A DNA stretch of 13,243 bases from Oscillospiraceae bacterium. Its GTDB lineage: Bacteria > Bacillota > Clostridia > Oscillospirales > Oscillospiraceae. Under the pieces are notes generated by a model, which had not been told where the DNA came from, ran no database searches, and saw nothing but the letters and a program-made list of their open reading frames with translations. The position numbers and the translations under genes are program-made. Positions within the stretch are counted from its first letter, which is position 1. Each line of letters begins with the position of its first letter. The DNA lies in contig JAISAA010000253.1 in the NCBI GenBank assembly GCA_031266955.1, positions 1 through 13,243 on the forward strand, written 5' to 3'. This document shows, piece after piece, positions 6,417-13,179 of this stretch.

Positions 6417-6818
6417 GTGGAAAATTTATTGTACAAATGCATGACAAAAGGAACAAAACGAGAGGCCTCTGAACCGAGGCATTCTCAAAATTGGGTGCTT
6501 GCCCGACGAGGCTCGTTCCGTATATATGACGAAAAAATAGTATGCGGCGATTGGATAATACCTTTTAAGGATATAAAGAAGCTGACAATTTATAAAACGA
6601 AACAGCTTTTTATGAATGTAACAGTATTACATTTTGCAACCGAAAACGGAAATTATCAGTTTGGCTTTAATCCATGGGCGCATCCTGAAAAACATTTGAT
6701 GAACTTAAAACCTGAGGAAGAGGTCGTTAAGCTTAAATTTTCATTATTCAGTGTAATTTTACGGATAATTATATTTGTTGGATTATTGGTATATTTTATA
6801 ACGAGATTTAATAGTTAA
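6417..6818 (+). CDS. Small membrane protein with PH-like soluble domain (hypothetical)
   Basis: I do not recognise a named family for this 133-residue protein. Residues about 25-100 have the alternating strand pattern of small bacterial PH/GRAM-like domains (a GSFRIYDEKIV strand, WIIPFKDIKKL, then YQFGFNP). Residues 109-128 form one hydrophobic helix, predicted to be membrane-spanning, with six residues after it. The GTG start at 6417 is chosen because GAAGGAG at 6404-6410 lies 6 bases upstream. The in-frame TTG at 6402 would overlap that site, and ATG at 6415 is out of frame. The gene is strikingly AT-rich: 6601-6660 is about 30% G+C, against about 77% at 6061-6120. It has its own promoter and no operon partner, which suggests recent acquisition. 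Confidence 0.7.
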   Translation: MENLLYKCMTKGTKREASEPRHSQNWVLARRGSFRIYDEKIVCGDWIIPFKDIKKLTIYKTKQLFMNVTVLHFATENGNYQFGFNPWAHPEKHLMNLKPEEEVVKLKFSLFSVILRIIIFVGLLVYFITRFNS

Positions 6819-6850
6819 ATGTATTTTTCTAAACGTTGTCTGTGGTCTGC

Positions 6851-7690
6851 TCATTTCAGCCCGATCCTTCCTAAAACCTCGCCCGTTTTGATGCCGTCAT
6901 AGGTGTATTCCAATTTGTCCAAAGCGTAAGGAAGCGTAGCTCTGTCATCCAACTTTATCAAGCGGTAGTTATTCCGCAGCCGTTCGGCGTTTTGCTTCAC
7001 AGATTCACGAATGGACGGCTTTTCTATCTCGTCCGCTCTTTCAATGAGCGTTTCTAAGTTGCCGAATTGTCTGAGCAGAGCCGCCGCCGTTTTGGGGCCG
7101 ATTTTATCCGCTCCCTTGATATTGTCTGAGTTATCACCTGTAAGCGATTTGAAATCCGCGTATTGTTCGGGTAAAATCCCGAGTTTATCTTGAATGAGCG
7201 CACCGTCAAGCATTGCCGTTTTATCCCCGCGATAGCGCAATACGGATACATTTTTACCGATCAATTGAAAGAAGTCGCTGTCCATTGACGCGATGATGAT
7301 CTCTGTTTCGCTGCTGTATGTAAGCGCGTAGGCTGCTGCTGCGTCGTCGGCCTCGTGTATGTCAATTTCGCAATGAGAAATACCCATACAGTCCAAAGCG
7401 TCATAGATATCAGGGAGCTGTGAAAATGGATTTTCTTCTTCCGGAACATCTGTCATTACCGGACGGTTTGCCTTGTATTCGGCGGATAATTCCGCTCTCG
7501 GATTATCGTGTTCGCCGTCAAACAAGACGACAGCATGGGTGGGCCCTGACAGCTTGAGCATCTTGATGAGCGCGCCAACAAAGCCTAATGTGCCGTGAAT
7601 CAGGCGGCCATCCTTCCCGGTAATACGCGCGGGCATACCGAAAAACATTTGGAATAATAGATTTGTTCCGTCAACGACCAATAGTTTCAT
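6851..7690 (-). CDS. Stand-alone 5'-3' exonuclease (FEN/PolI N-terminal family)
   Basis: This 279-residue protein corresponds to the 5' nuclease domain of DNA polymerase I without a polymerase. The metal-binding acidic residues are present: D7 (in VVDGTN), D58 (FDG), E113, D115 and D116 (EADD), D137 and D139 (DSDF), D186 and D189 (GDNSDN). YKANR at 72-76 and the helix-hairpin-helix segment around 185-215 (KGADKIGPKTA) complete the fold. The likely role is removing flaps or RNA primers during replication and repair, like the YpcP-type proteins of Bacillota. The ATG lies 13 bases after the purB stop codon with only a weak purine-rich ribosome site, so it is probably cotranscribed with purB. Base composition is lower in G+C than that of purB. 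Confidence 0.92.
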   Translation of the reverse strand: MKLLVVDGTNLLFQMFFGMPARITGKDGRLIHGTLGFVGALIKMLKLSGPTHAVVLFDGEHDNPRAELSAEYKANRPVMTDVPEEENPFSQLPDIYDALDCMGISHCEIDIHEADDAAAAYALTYSSETEIIIASMDSDFFQLIGKNVSVLRYRGDKTAMLDGALIQDKLGILPEQYADFKSLTGDNSDNIKGADKIGPKTAAALLRQFGNLETLIERADEIEKPSIRESVKQNAERLRNNYRLIKLDDRATLPYALDKLEYTYDGIKTGEVLGRIGLK

Positions 7691-7703
7691 AACGCACTTT
7701 CTT

Positions 7704-9149
7704 CTAAACCTCGATCTCCGATACGTCCCCCGAGCCGGTCACGCCGTACAGGGCGAGAGCGGGGCGGACGACATCGCACAGATATTCGGTCACCTGCTCC
7801 GGCGCGCGGCCGATATATTTTGACGAGTCAAGCTCCGCGCGCAGCTCCGGTTCGGTGATGTTGAACAGCGGGTCGGCGGCGATGCGCGCGGGCAGGTCGT
7901 TGGCTTCCCCGCGTTCTTTTACGGCGGCGCCGGCGGCCACCGAATGGACTCTTATCGCTTCGTGCAGAGCCTGCCTGTCTCCGCCGAGCTTTACGGCCTT
8001 CATCATAATATTCTCCGTCGCCATAAACGGCAGCTCGTCATTTATATGCCGCTCTATCACCTTGGGATAGACGCGGATGCCGGACGCGACGTTTATATAG
8101 ATGTTGAGTATGGCGTCAACTGCTAAAAACGCCTCCGGTACGGAAATGCGTTTGTTCGCGGAGTCGTCGAGCGTGCGCTCGAACCACTGCGTCGAGGCCG
8201 TTTGCGCGGCGTTCGCGGCGTCGGAGACCACGTACCGCGCCAAGGCGCATATGCGCTCGCACCGCATCGGGTTGCGTTTATACGGCATAGCTGACGAGCC
8301 TATTTGATTCGTTTCAAACGGCTCCTCGCACTCCTTCAGATGGGACAACAAGCGCATATCCGTCGCGAATTTTGCCGCCGACTGCGCGACGCCCGACAGC
8401 GCCGCGAGCGTGAAATAATCCTCCTTCCGGGAATATGTCTGCCCGGAGACGGGCGCCACGGCGTCAAAGCCCATTTCCTCCGCGATGAGCGTTTCCAGCC
8501 GCTTTACCTTTTCGTGATCTCCGCCGAAAAGCTCCATAAAGCTCGCCTGAGTGCCGGTCGTTCCCTTGGAGCCGAGCAGACGCAGAGAATCGAGCCTGTG
8601 CGTAAGCTCGCCGAGGTCGAGCATAAGCTCGTTTATCCACAAGCAAGCGCGCTTGCCGACGGTGACGAGCTGCGCCGGCTGAAAATGCGTAAAGCCGAGC
8701 GCCGGCGTCGCTCTATATTTTTCGGCGAAATCCGCGAGCGCGGCGACGGCGCGAAGAAGCTTTTCACGGACAAGCAGGAGCGCCTCGCGCGTGATGATGA
8801 TATCCGTATTGTCACCGACGTAGCAGCTTGTCGCGCCGAGGTGTATTATCGGCATAGCGGACGGCGCGGCCTTGCCGAACGCGTGTACGTGCGCCATAAC
8901 GTCGTGGCGCAGCTTTTTCTCCATTTCAGCGGCGTAGCCATAGTCGATGTCCTCTATGTGCGCCTCCATCTCGGCGAGCTGCGCGTCCGTGATGCCGAGA
9001 CCGAGCGTTTTTTCGGCGCGCGCAAGCGCGACCCAAAGCCGCCGCCAGGTCGAAAACTTCTTATCCGCCGAGAATAAATAAAGCATCTCGCGCGAGGCGT
9101 AGCGGGACGACAGCGGCGAAACGTAGGTGTCTGAGTGTCCGGCCTTCAT
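7704..9149 (-). CDS. purB: Adenylosuccinate lyase
   Basis: This 481-residue enzyme of the fumarase/aspartase superfamily acts twice in purine synthesis, releasing fumarate from SAICAR and from adenylosuccinate. Diagnostic features are RHDVMAHVHAFG with H82, HLGATSCYVGDNTD at 103-116, GFTHFQPAQ with H155, and the superfamily signature SSAMPYKRNP at 285-294 carrying the mobile-loop serine. WFERTLDDSANKRI and ELPFMATENI also match closely what I recall of animal adenylosuccinate lyase, so it belongs to the longer eukaryote-like subgroup rather than the Bacillus-type of about 430 residues. ATG follows GGAGGT (9156-9161) by 6 bases. It has its own strong promoter, and the 5'-3' exonuclease gene follows in the same unit. 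Confidence 0.97.
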   Translation of the reverse strand: MKAGHSDTYVSPLSSRYASREMLYLFSADKKFSTWRRLWVALARAEKTLGLGITDAQLAEMEAHIEDIDYGYAAEMEKKLRHDVMAHVHAFGKAAPSAMPIIHLGATSCYVGDNTDIIITREALLLVREKLLRAVAALADFAEKYRATPALGFTHFQPAQLVTVGKRACLWINELMLDLGELTHRLDSLRLLGSKGTTGTQASFMELFGGDHEKVKRLETLIAEEMGFDAVAPVSGQTYSRKEDYFTLAALSGVAQSAAKFATDMRLLSHLKECEEPFETNQIGSSAMPYKRNPMRCERICALARYVVSDAANAAQTASTQWFERTLDDSANKRISVPEAFLAVDAILNIYINVASGIRVYPKVIERHINDELPFMATENIMMKAVKLGGDRQALHEAIRVHSVAAGAAVKERGEANDLPARIAADPLFNITEPELRAELDSSKYIGRAPEQVTEYLCDVVRPALALYGVTGSGDVSEIEV

Positions 9150-9155
9150 ATCCGT

Positions 9156-9183
9156 ACCTCCGATTTGTTTTGATTTCGGAGGT
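9156..9183 (-). repeat. Inverted repeat over the purB ribosome binding site
   Basis: On the minus strand ACCTCCGA (9183-9176) and TCGGAGGT (9163-9156) are perfect 8-base arms around a 12-base AT-rich loop. The right arm contains the purB Shine-Dalgarno sequence. The left arm spans the expected transcription start, near 9178. It could therefore be an RNA hairpin hiding the ribosome site if transcription starts slightly upstream, or a DNA operator. Confidence 0.55.
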
Positions 9184-9184
9184 C

Positions 9185-9213
9185 AGTTTACCACGCGGCA
9201 AAGGCTCTGTCAA
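9185..9213 (-). promoter_or_regulatory. Near-consensus sigma-A promoter for purB
   Basis: On the minus strand a perfect TTGACA (9213-9208) and TAAACT (9190-9185) are exactly 17 bases apart. Transcription would start near 9178, with a leader of about 30 bases. This is the best promoter in the window. Confidence 0.9.
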
Positions 9214-9311
9214 TGAGTTATGGCTTGCTTGAATGATTTACAGCTCCACAACACGCCGCCCCATCGTCCAACAGTGCTTAGGCGATTGAATCCAAATCGG
9301 TACACAGACCT

Positions 9312-10805
9312 CTAATCACGCCATTCTATGTGCACCAAATATGGTTTTTTTCTGTTATTGACATTGAACCGCTCCTGTTCCTCCGGCGGCAGCGCGCGAA
9401 GCACGTCGTAGCTGATATACAGCATACGCAACCGTTCCAGCCCATACAGCGGCTTCAGCGTGTCTATTGACGTGCTGTTGACAACGGACAGACTCCGCAA
9501 ATTTACACAGCCGGTGAGCGCGGAGAGGTCTGTCACAGGATCTGTCACCCTCAGAGACTCAAGCGAACGGAATGTCTCTAACCCGTCCAAATTTGTCAGT
9601 GGGGCATATCCGGGTTTTTCCGATATCACCGGATCGTAACTGCCTGTGTCGATGGAGAGCGTTCCCGACAGTTGTGCGTTGTCCCTGATAATCTCGATCG
9701 CGTCTCTGTCAACTACCTCCAAATGGGTGAGTGTCTCAATTTTCGGCAGTATCAGTCCGTCCGCGATGTCGCAGTTGTAGATGTCCAAGCGTTTGAGGTT
9801 CGGGTACTCCGCCAGAAAGTCGAACGAGTCGATCGTCTCGCCGTTCAATGAGAGGAATTCCCGGTTAGAATAGGGGAATTCGTCCGAAGGCGAAAGGTAG
9901 ACGTGCACCGCGTCGGCGTCGGCGTTGTTCGCCGGAGAAAAATGCTTGCGCTCGTCCTCCGGCAGCGCGTCATAGGCGTCCTTGCCAATGCGGATCTCCT
10001 GTAACCTCTCCAACCCGTACAGGGGCTTTAGCGATTCTATCTCCGGCGATTGGCCGAGTTCCAAAATCTTCAGATCCGCACAACCGGCGACCGCCGAAAT
10101 ATCGCTGATACAACCGGGCAGAGAGAGATATTGAATCGACGCGAAGCCCTCAACACCGGCGGCGTTGTTCGGCCATTCGGCGGCAGATTCCTCTTTGCCG
10201 AAAGAGATGTTCAGCGCCCCCGGTATGTGCGTGTTTTCCGCGATAACTTGAAGCGCGTTTACGTTCTGTACGGTAATATCCGTCAGCGAATCAACTTTCG
10301 GGAACACGAAATCGCTCGGAATTTCGCTCGTGACGGTGAGCATATCGAGTTTCGGGAGCGGCAGACAGTCCGCGAGCAGATCAAACGCCGACGCACCGTA
10401 AATACCATGTACATCCAGTTCAACGACGCCGTTCAACGCGTCTGATTTGGGTATTCTGACGCCCTCCGGGATATAACATTCCGTGATTATTATTTGTCTT
10501 ATCCCGTCAAACTCGCGCAAAAAGTCAAATGATTCTATGCGCCAAACATACAGATACAGTAACCCCTCGCCGGTGTCGTAATCCAATTGCGCTTTCGCGT
10601 CTGTCAAAACATAATAGTCGGACGGGTCTCCGTTTCGGACGACCTCAATGTCGTGCCTCGGCGTGTACGCGGGCGGCGTATTGACCGGAGCGCCCGGAGT
10701 GTCCGCGGACACTCCGGGGTCAGGCACACACGACGCCAGCGCGGCGGACAGCAGCGCCGCAAACGCCACGGAGGCGGTGAATATGAACTTTTTTGATTTT
10801 GACAT
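9312..10805 (-). CDS. Leucine-rich-repeat-like lipoprotein with two homologous halves
   Basis: This is a secreted, membrane-anchored protein of about 497 residues and unknown function. Counting from the ATG at 10805, KSKK is followed by a hydrophobic stretch and the lipobox LASC with C26. A Pro/Thr-rich spacer then leads to repetitive leucine-rich-repeat-like sequence. Two units share anchors in the same order: SFDFL (about 92 and 327), LKPLYGLERL (about 259 and 450) and ALPxxExxxF (about 280 and 471). The first unit carries roughly 44 extra residues. Such surface repeats usually bind proteins or glycans. The start is uncertain: TTG at 10829 overlaps the upstream gene's stop as TTGA but gives a poorer signal peptide, and ATG at 10817 is also possible. 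GGATGG lies 8 bases before the chosen start. Confidence 0.82.
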   Translation of the reverse strand: MSKSKKFIFTASVAFAALLSAALASCVPDPGVSADTPGAPVNTPPAYTPRHDIEVVRNGDPSDYYVLTDAKAQLDYDTGEGLLYLYVWRIESFDFLREFDGIRQIIITECYIPEGVRIPKSDALNGVVELDVHGIYGASAFDLLADCLPLPKLDMLTVTSEIPSDFVFPKVDSLTDITVQNVNALQVIAENTHIPGALNISFGKEESAAEWPNNAAGVEGFASIQYLSLPGCISDISAVAGCADLKILELGQSPEIESLKPLYGLERLQEIRIGKDAYDALPEDERKHFSPANNADADAVHVYLSPSDEFPYSNREFLSLNGETIDSFDFLAEYPNLKRLDIYNCDIADGLILPKIETLTHLEVVDRDAIEIIRDNAQLSGTLSIDTGSYDPVISEKPGYAPLTNLDGLETFRSLESLRVTDPVTDLSALTGCVNLRSLSVVNSTSIDTLKPLYGLERLRMLYISYDVLRALPPEEQERFNVNNRKKPYLVHIEWRD

Positions 10806-10825
10806 TGCAGTATCCATCCGCCCTA

Positions 10826-11491
10826 TCAAGCAATATAAGTCTTTAATATTTGAACAATTTTCTCATCTGAAAATACTGTTCCGTTGATTTTGGCGTAATC
10901 TTTACCTGCTGAATGAATATTAAAATATCTTGAGATTTCTTTTTGCGAAGTGTATATCCATAAATCGTCAACAATGGAAATTTCACCCGGACAGACTGTT
11001 GCTATTGGCAGTCCGCCATAGCAGACGTAAATAGGAACTCTTTTCGCATCAGCCGGATTGTACTCATATATTTCGCCCGGGCTATTGAAAAGAGACAAGA
11101 ATAAATTTGCTGTTTCAACAGAGTTTATGTAATGACCTTTAATATAAACGCCGGATGCGACACTGTTCGTGAACACATCTTCAGGGGTTATCGCATACAG
11201 GTCAGGACCAGGACTCCCGTCCCACGTACGCGTACATAAGAACTGTGTTGTATCGTCAACAGCATATACCCTCTGACCGTCGTCAGTCTTGCCGAGATAT
11301 TTGCCGCTTGTATATTGACATACCATTTCGCTGCACCCGTTTATGGTAACAAGCAGAAGCAGCATAATTGTCGCCGAAATAAATCTTTTGGCCAGCCCTA
11401 AAAACCTCCCGATACCTGCTTCGAGTATCGCGCAGACAGCTTGATACGGCTCCGCCAAGAACCGGGCGGGAAACGGTGTGAAGTCTTTCAC
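10826..11491 (-). CDS. Putative lipoprotein of unknown function
   Basis: I do not recognise a family for this 221-residue protein. A KR pair, a hydrophobic run and TINGC (lipobox-like, C53) indicate a lipoprotein signal peptide at about 34-53; the mature part is rich in Tyr, Asp and Val. The GTG start at 11491 overlaps the aminotransferase stop as GTGA and has GGAGG 7 bases upstream, so it is well supported. It nevertheless leaves an unusual 33-residue extension before the signal peptide. A second strong ribosome-site-like GGGAGG lies internally, 9 bases before a CTG at 11395, which would give a normal signal peptide start. The gene is AT-richer than the aminotransferase. It sits between that gene and the repeat lipoprotein with overlaps at both ends. 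Confidence 0.7.
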   Translation of the reverse strand: MKDFTPFPARFLAEPYQAVCAILEAGIGRFLGLAKRFISATIMLLLLVTINGCSEMVCQYTSGKYLGKTDDGQRVYAVDDTTQFLCTRTWDGSPGPDLYAITPEDVFTNSVASGVYIKGHYINSVETANLFLSLFNSPGEIYEYNPADAKRVPIYVCYGGLPIATVCPGEISIVDDLWIYTSQKEISRYFNIHSAGKDYAKINGTVFSDEKIVQILKTYIA

Positions 11492-12693
11492 TCCGTTTCC
11501 TCCGATAAGAACTTTTCGATTCTGTCCAGACCCTCTTTAATATCGTCCATACCGGCGGCGTAGCTCATCCGCACGAAGCCGGGGTCACCGAAGCCGGAGC
11601 AGGACACGACGGCGACGCGCCCGCGTTCAAGCAGCGCCAGCGCGAAGTCGTCCCCGCCGTTGATGACGCGCCCGCCGAGCGTTTTCCCGAGCTGTTTTTC
11701 AATGTTTATCATCACATAAAACGCGCCCTCCGGCATAATGCAGCTTATGCCGGGGATCGAATTTACACGCTTGACGGCGTAATTCCGGCGCTGCTCGAAC
11801 GCCTGCCTCATCGTTTCGACCGATTCCTGCGGGCCGGACAGGGCCTCCGCCGCGGCGTATTGCGAAATTGTGGACGGGGCGAACGTCGAATGGCTGAGAT
11901 AATTGCCCATCACGCGCGCCAATTCCTCGGAGGACGCGGAATAGCCGACGCGCCAGCCCGTCATCGCGTAGGATTTCGACACGCCGTTTATGAGTATCGT
12001 CCGCGCCTTGAGCTCGTCCCCGAGCGAGGCCGCCGATACGAATTCGCGCCCGTCATAGACCATCTTATAATAAATTTCGTCGGAGATCATATAAATGTCC
12101 CGGCTTACGCACACCTCGGCGAGGCTCAATAATTCCTCGCGGCTGTACAGCATACCGGTGGGGTTTGACGGGTTGTTGAGTATCAGGAATTTTGTCCGCG
12201 GAGTGATCGCGCGGTCGAGCTGCGCCGCCGTGAGCTTGAAGCCGGCGCGCTCCTCCGTGCGGACGATGACGGGCGTACCGCCGGCCATTTTCACGATCTC
12301 GGGATACGTCACCCAATACGGAGAGGGGATCACCGCCTCATCCCCCGCGTTTGTCAGCGCGGAAACGACGACAAAAATAGAGTGCTTCGCGCCAGAGGCG
12401 ACGACGATCTCGGACGGCTTATAGGTCACGCCGCAGTCCGCGTAAAGCCTGCCGGCGGCGGCTTTTTTGAGCTCGTCGATGCCCGCGGCGGGCGTATATT
12501 TAGTTTTGCCGCCGTCGATGGCGCGGACAGCGGCGCGCTTTATATTCTCCGGCGTATCGAAATCGGGCTCGCCCACGCCGAAGTTTATAACGTTCAGGCC
12601 ATCGGCGATCATACGCTTGGCGAGCGTGTCAACGGCAAGCGTCGAAGACGGCTTAACGCCGAGAGCCGCGCGTGATATTTCTTTCACAGACAA
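11488..12693 (-). CDS. Class I/II PLP-dependent aminotransferase, aspartate aminotransferase-like
   Basis: This protein of about 400 residues is a fold-type I pyridoxal phosphate aminotransferase resembling the Ib subgroup of aspartate aminotransferases. Visible active-site elements are GVGEPDF at 39-45, NNPSNPTG with N177, SDEIYY with D205 and Y208, the PLP lysine K240 in SKSYAMTGWRVGY, R248 in the same motif, and the carboxylate-binding Arg in FVRMSYA near the C-terminus. The amino donor is probably aspartate, but other specificities in this subgroup cannot be excluded. The start is TTG at 12693, or possibly GTG at 12687; AAGGG upstream fits either. It is the first gene of a three-gene unit, and its stop overlaps the next start. 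Confidence 0.9.
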   Translation of the reverse strand: MSVKEISRAALGVKPSSTLAVDTLAKRMIADGLNVINFGVGEPDFDTPENIKRAAVRAIDGGKTKYTPAAGIDELKKAAAGRLYADCGVTYKPSEIVVASGAKHSIFVVVSALTNAGDEAVIPSPYWVTYPEIVKMAGGTPVIVRTEERAGFKLTAAQLDRAITPRTKFLILNNPSNPTGMLYSREELLSLAEVCVSRDIYMISDEIYYKMVYDGREFVSAASLGDELKARTILINGVSKSYAMTGWRVGYSASSEELARVMGNYLSHSTFAPSTISQYAAAEALSGPQESVETMRQAFEQRRNYAVKRVNSIPGISCIMPEGAFYVMINIEKQLGKTLGGRVINGGDDFALALLERGRVAVVSCSGFGDPGFVRMSYAAGMDDIKEGLDRIEKFLSEETE

Positions 12694-12719
12694 TCAACCC
12701 TTTTCAATAATAACTGAGC

Positions 12720-12746
12720 ATTATATTTTATTTATTCGCGCGTCAG
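12720..12746 (-). promoter_or_regulatory. Putative promoter for the aminotransferase operon
   Basis: On the minus strand a consensus TATAAT (12725-12720) lies in an AT-rich stretch. The only -35-like hexamer is CTGACG (12746-12741) at a short 15-base spacing. The start would be near 12713, with a leader of about 20 bases. The -35 falls on the edge of a palindrome and on the end of the upstream gene. Confidence 0.45.
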
Positions 12747-13066
12747 TCGCCCGAATGGGCGACTCCCCGGGCCGTGGGCCCGTATTGATATTCTCGCGTT
12801 GGGTTTGGTGAAGCCGGACTCAACGCAAGACTTTCATCTATTGCGCGGGCGAGTTGGTCAGGACAGCTGGTGCTTCTGCGGCCGCAGCGTATACCGCGCA
12901 GCCTGTCCGCCGCCGAGCGCGCGTCCGCGCCCTCGAGCAGGCGCGAAAGCCCTTTCGCGTTCCCGTCGCAGCCGTCCGCGAACGCAACGCTTTTGACGAT
13001 TCCGTCCTCAATATCAAGCTCAATGCGCCCGGCGCACGTGCCGGAGGTTTTGTATATCGTTTTCAT
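12743..13066 (-). CDS. TSCPD-domain protein with unusual C-terminal tail
   Basis: This 107-residue protein matches the small TSCPD family found widely in Clostridia. The domain is named for the T66-S67-C68-P69-D70 motif; similar domains occur at the C-terminus of some class II ribonucleotide reductases. Four cysteines (C11, C33, C61, C68) are spaced as expected for metal binding. Other landmarks are GCDGNAKG at 32-39 and GIRCG at 58-62. The recognisable domain ends near residue 80. The last 27 residues are encoded by a run of palindromes (12745-12826), and the stop codon lies in one arm. The ATG at 13066 follows AAAGGAG by 6 bases. A promoter lies 76 bases upstream. The exact function is unknown. 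Confidence 0.85.
   Translation of the reverse strand: MKTIYKTSGTCAGRIELDIEDGIVKSVAFADGCDGNAKGLSRLLEGADARSAADRLRGIRCGRRSTSCPDQLARAIDESLALSPASPNPTREYQYGPTARGVAHSGD
12745..12782. repeat. Two adjacent perfect palindromes at the TSCPD gene end
   Basis: AGTCGCCC (12745-12752) pairs with GGGCGACT (12757-12764) around GAAT. CGGGCC (12768-12773) pairs with GGCCCG (12777-12782) around GTG. Neither has a T-run on either strand. A third imperfect stem, GCGTTG at 12796-12801 with CAACGC at 12821-12826, extends with G-U pairs on the + strand. Together they look like a small inserted repeat between and into genes. Confidence 0.6.
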
Positions 13067-13141
13067 TATATGCTCCTTTGCATTTGGGTGCTGTGCGTTT
13101 GGAGATGCCCGAGTTACCGAAGCCGCGAGCTATCGAAATTG

Positions 13142-13170
13142 ATTTTAGCATAAATGAAGAGGGGATACAA
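13142..13170 (-). promoter_or_regulatory. Sigma-A type promoter for the TSCPD gene
   Basis: On the minus strand TTGTAT (13170-13165) and TAAAAT (13147-13142) are exactly 17 bases apart, giving a start near 13135 and a leader of about 70 bases. It lies just after the stop codon of the upstream partial gene. I see no clear riboswitch fold in the leader. Confidence 0.75.
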
Positions 13171-13179
13171 GTAGGGGAT

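Noticed and set aside
6806..6820. ATTTAA-TAG-TTAAAT palindrome followed by TATTTTT as a terminator between the convergent genes
   Set aside because: The stem is only 6 A/T pairs and includes the stop codon; too weak to call.
8304..9077. 257-residue frame antisense to purB
   Set aside because: Arg-rich shadow of the purB coding sequence with no family features.
12799..13153. Plus-strand frames of 65, 99 and 90 residues across the TSCPD gene
   Set aside because: They are antisense shadows of a recognisable TSCPD gene that has its own ribosome site and promoter.
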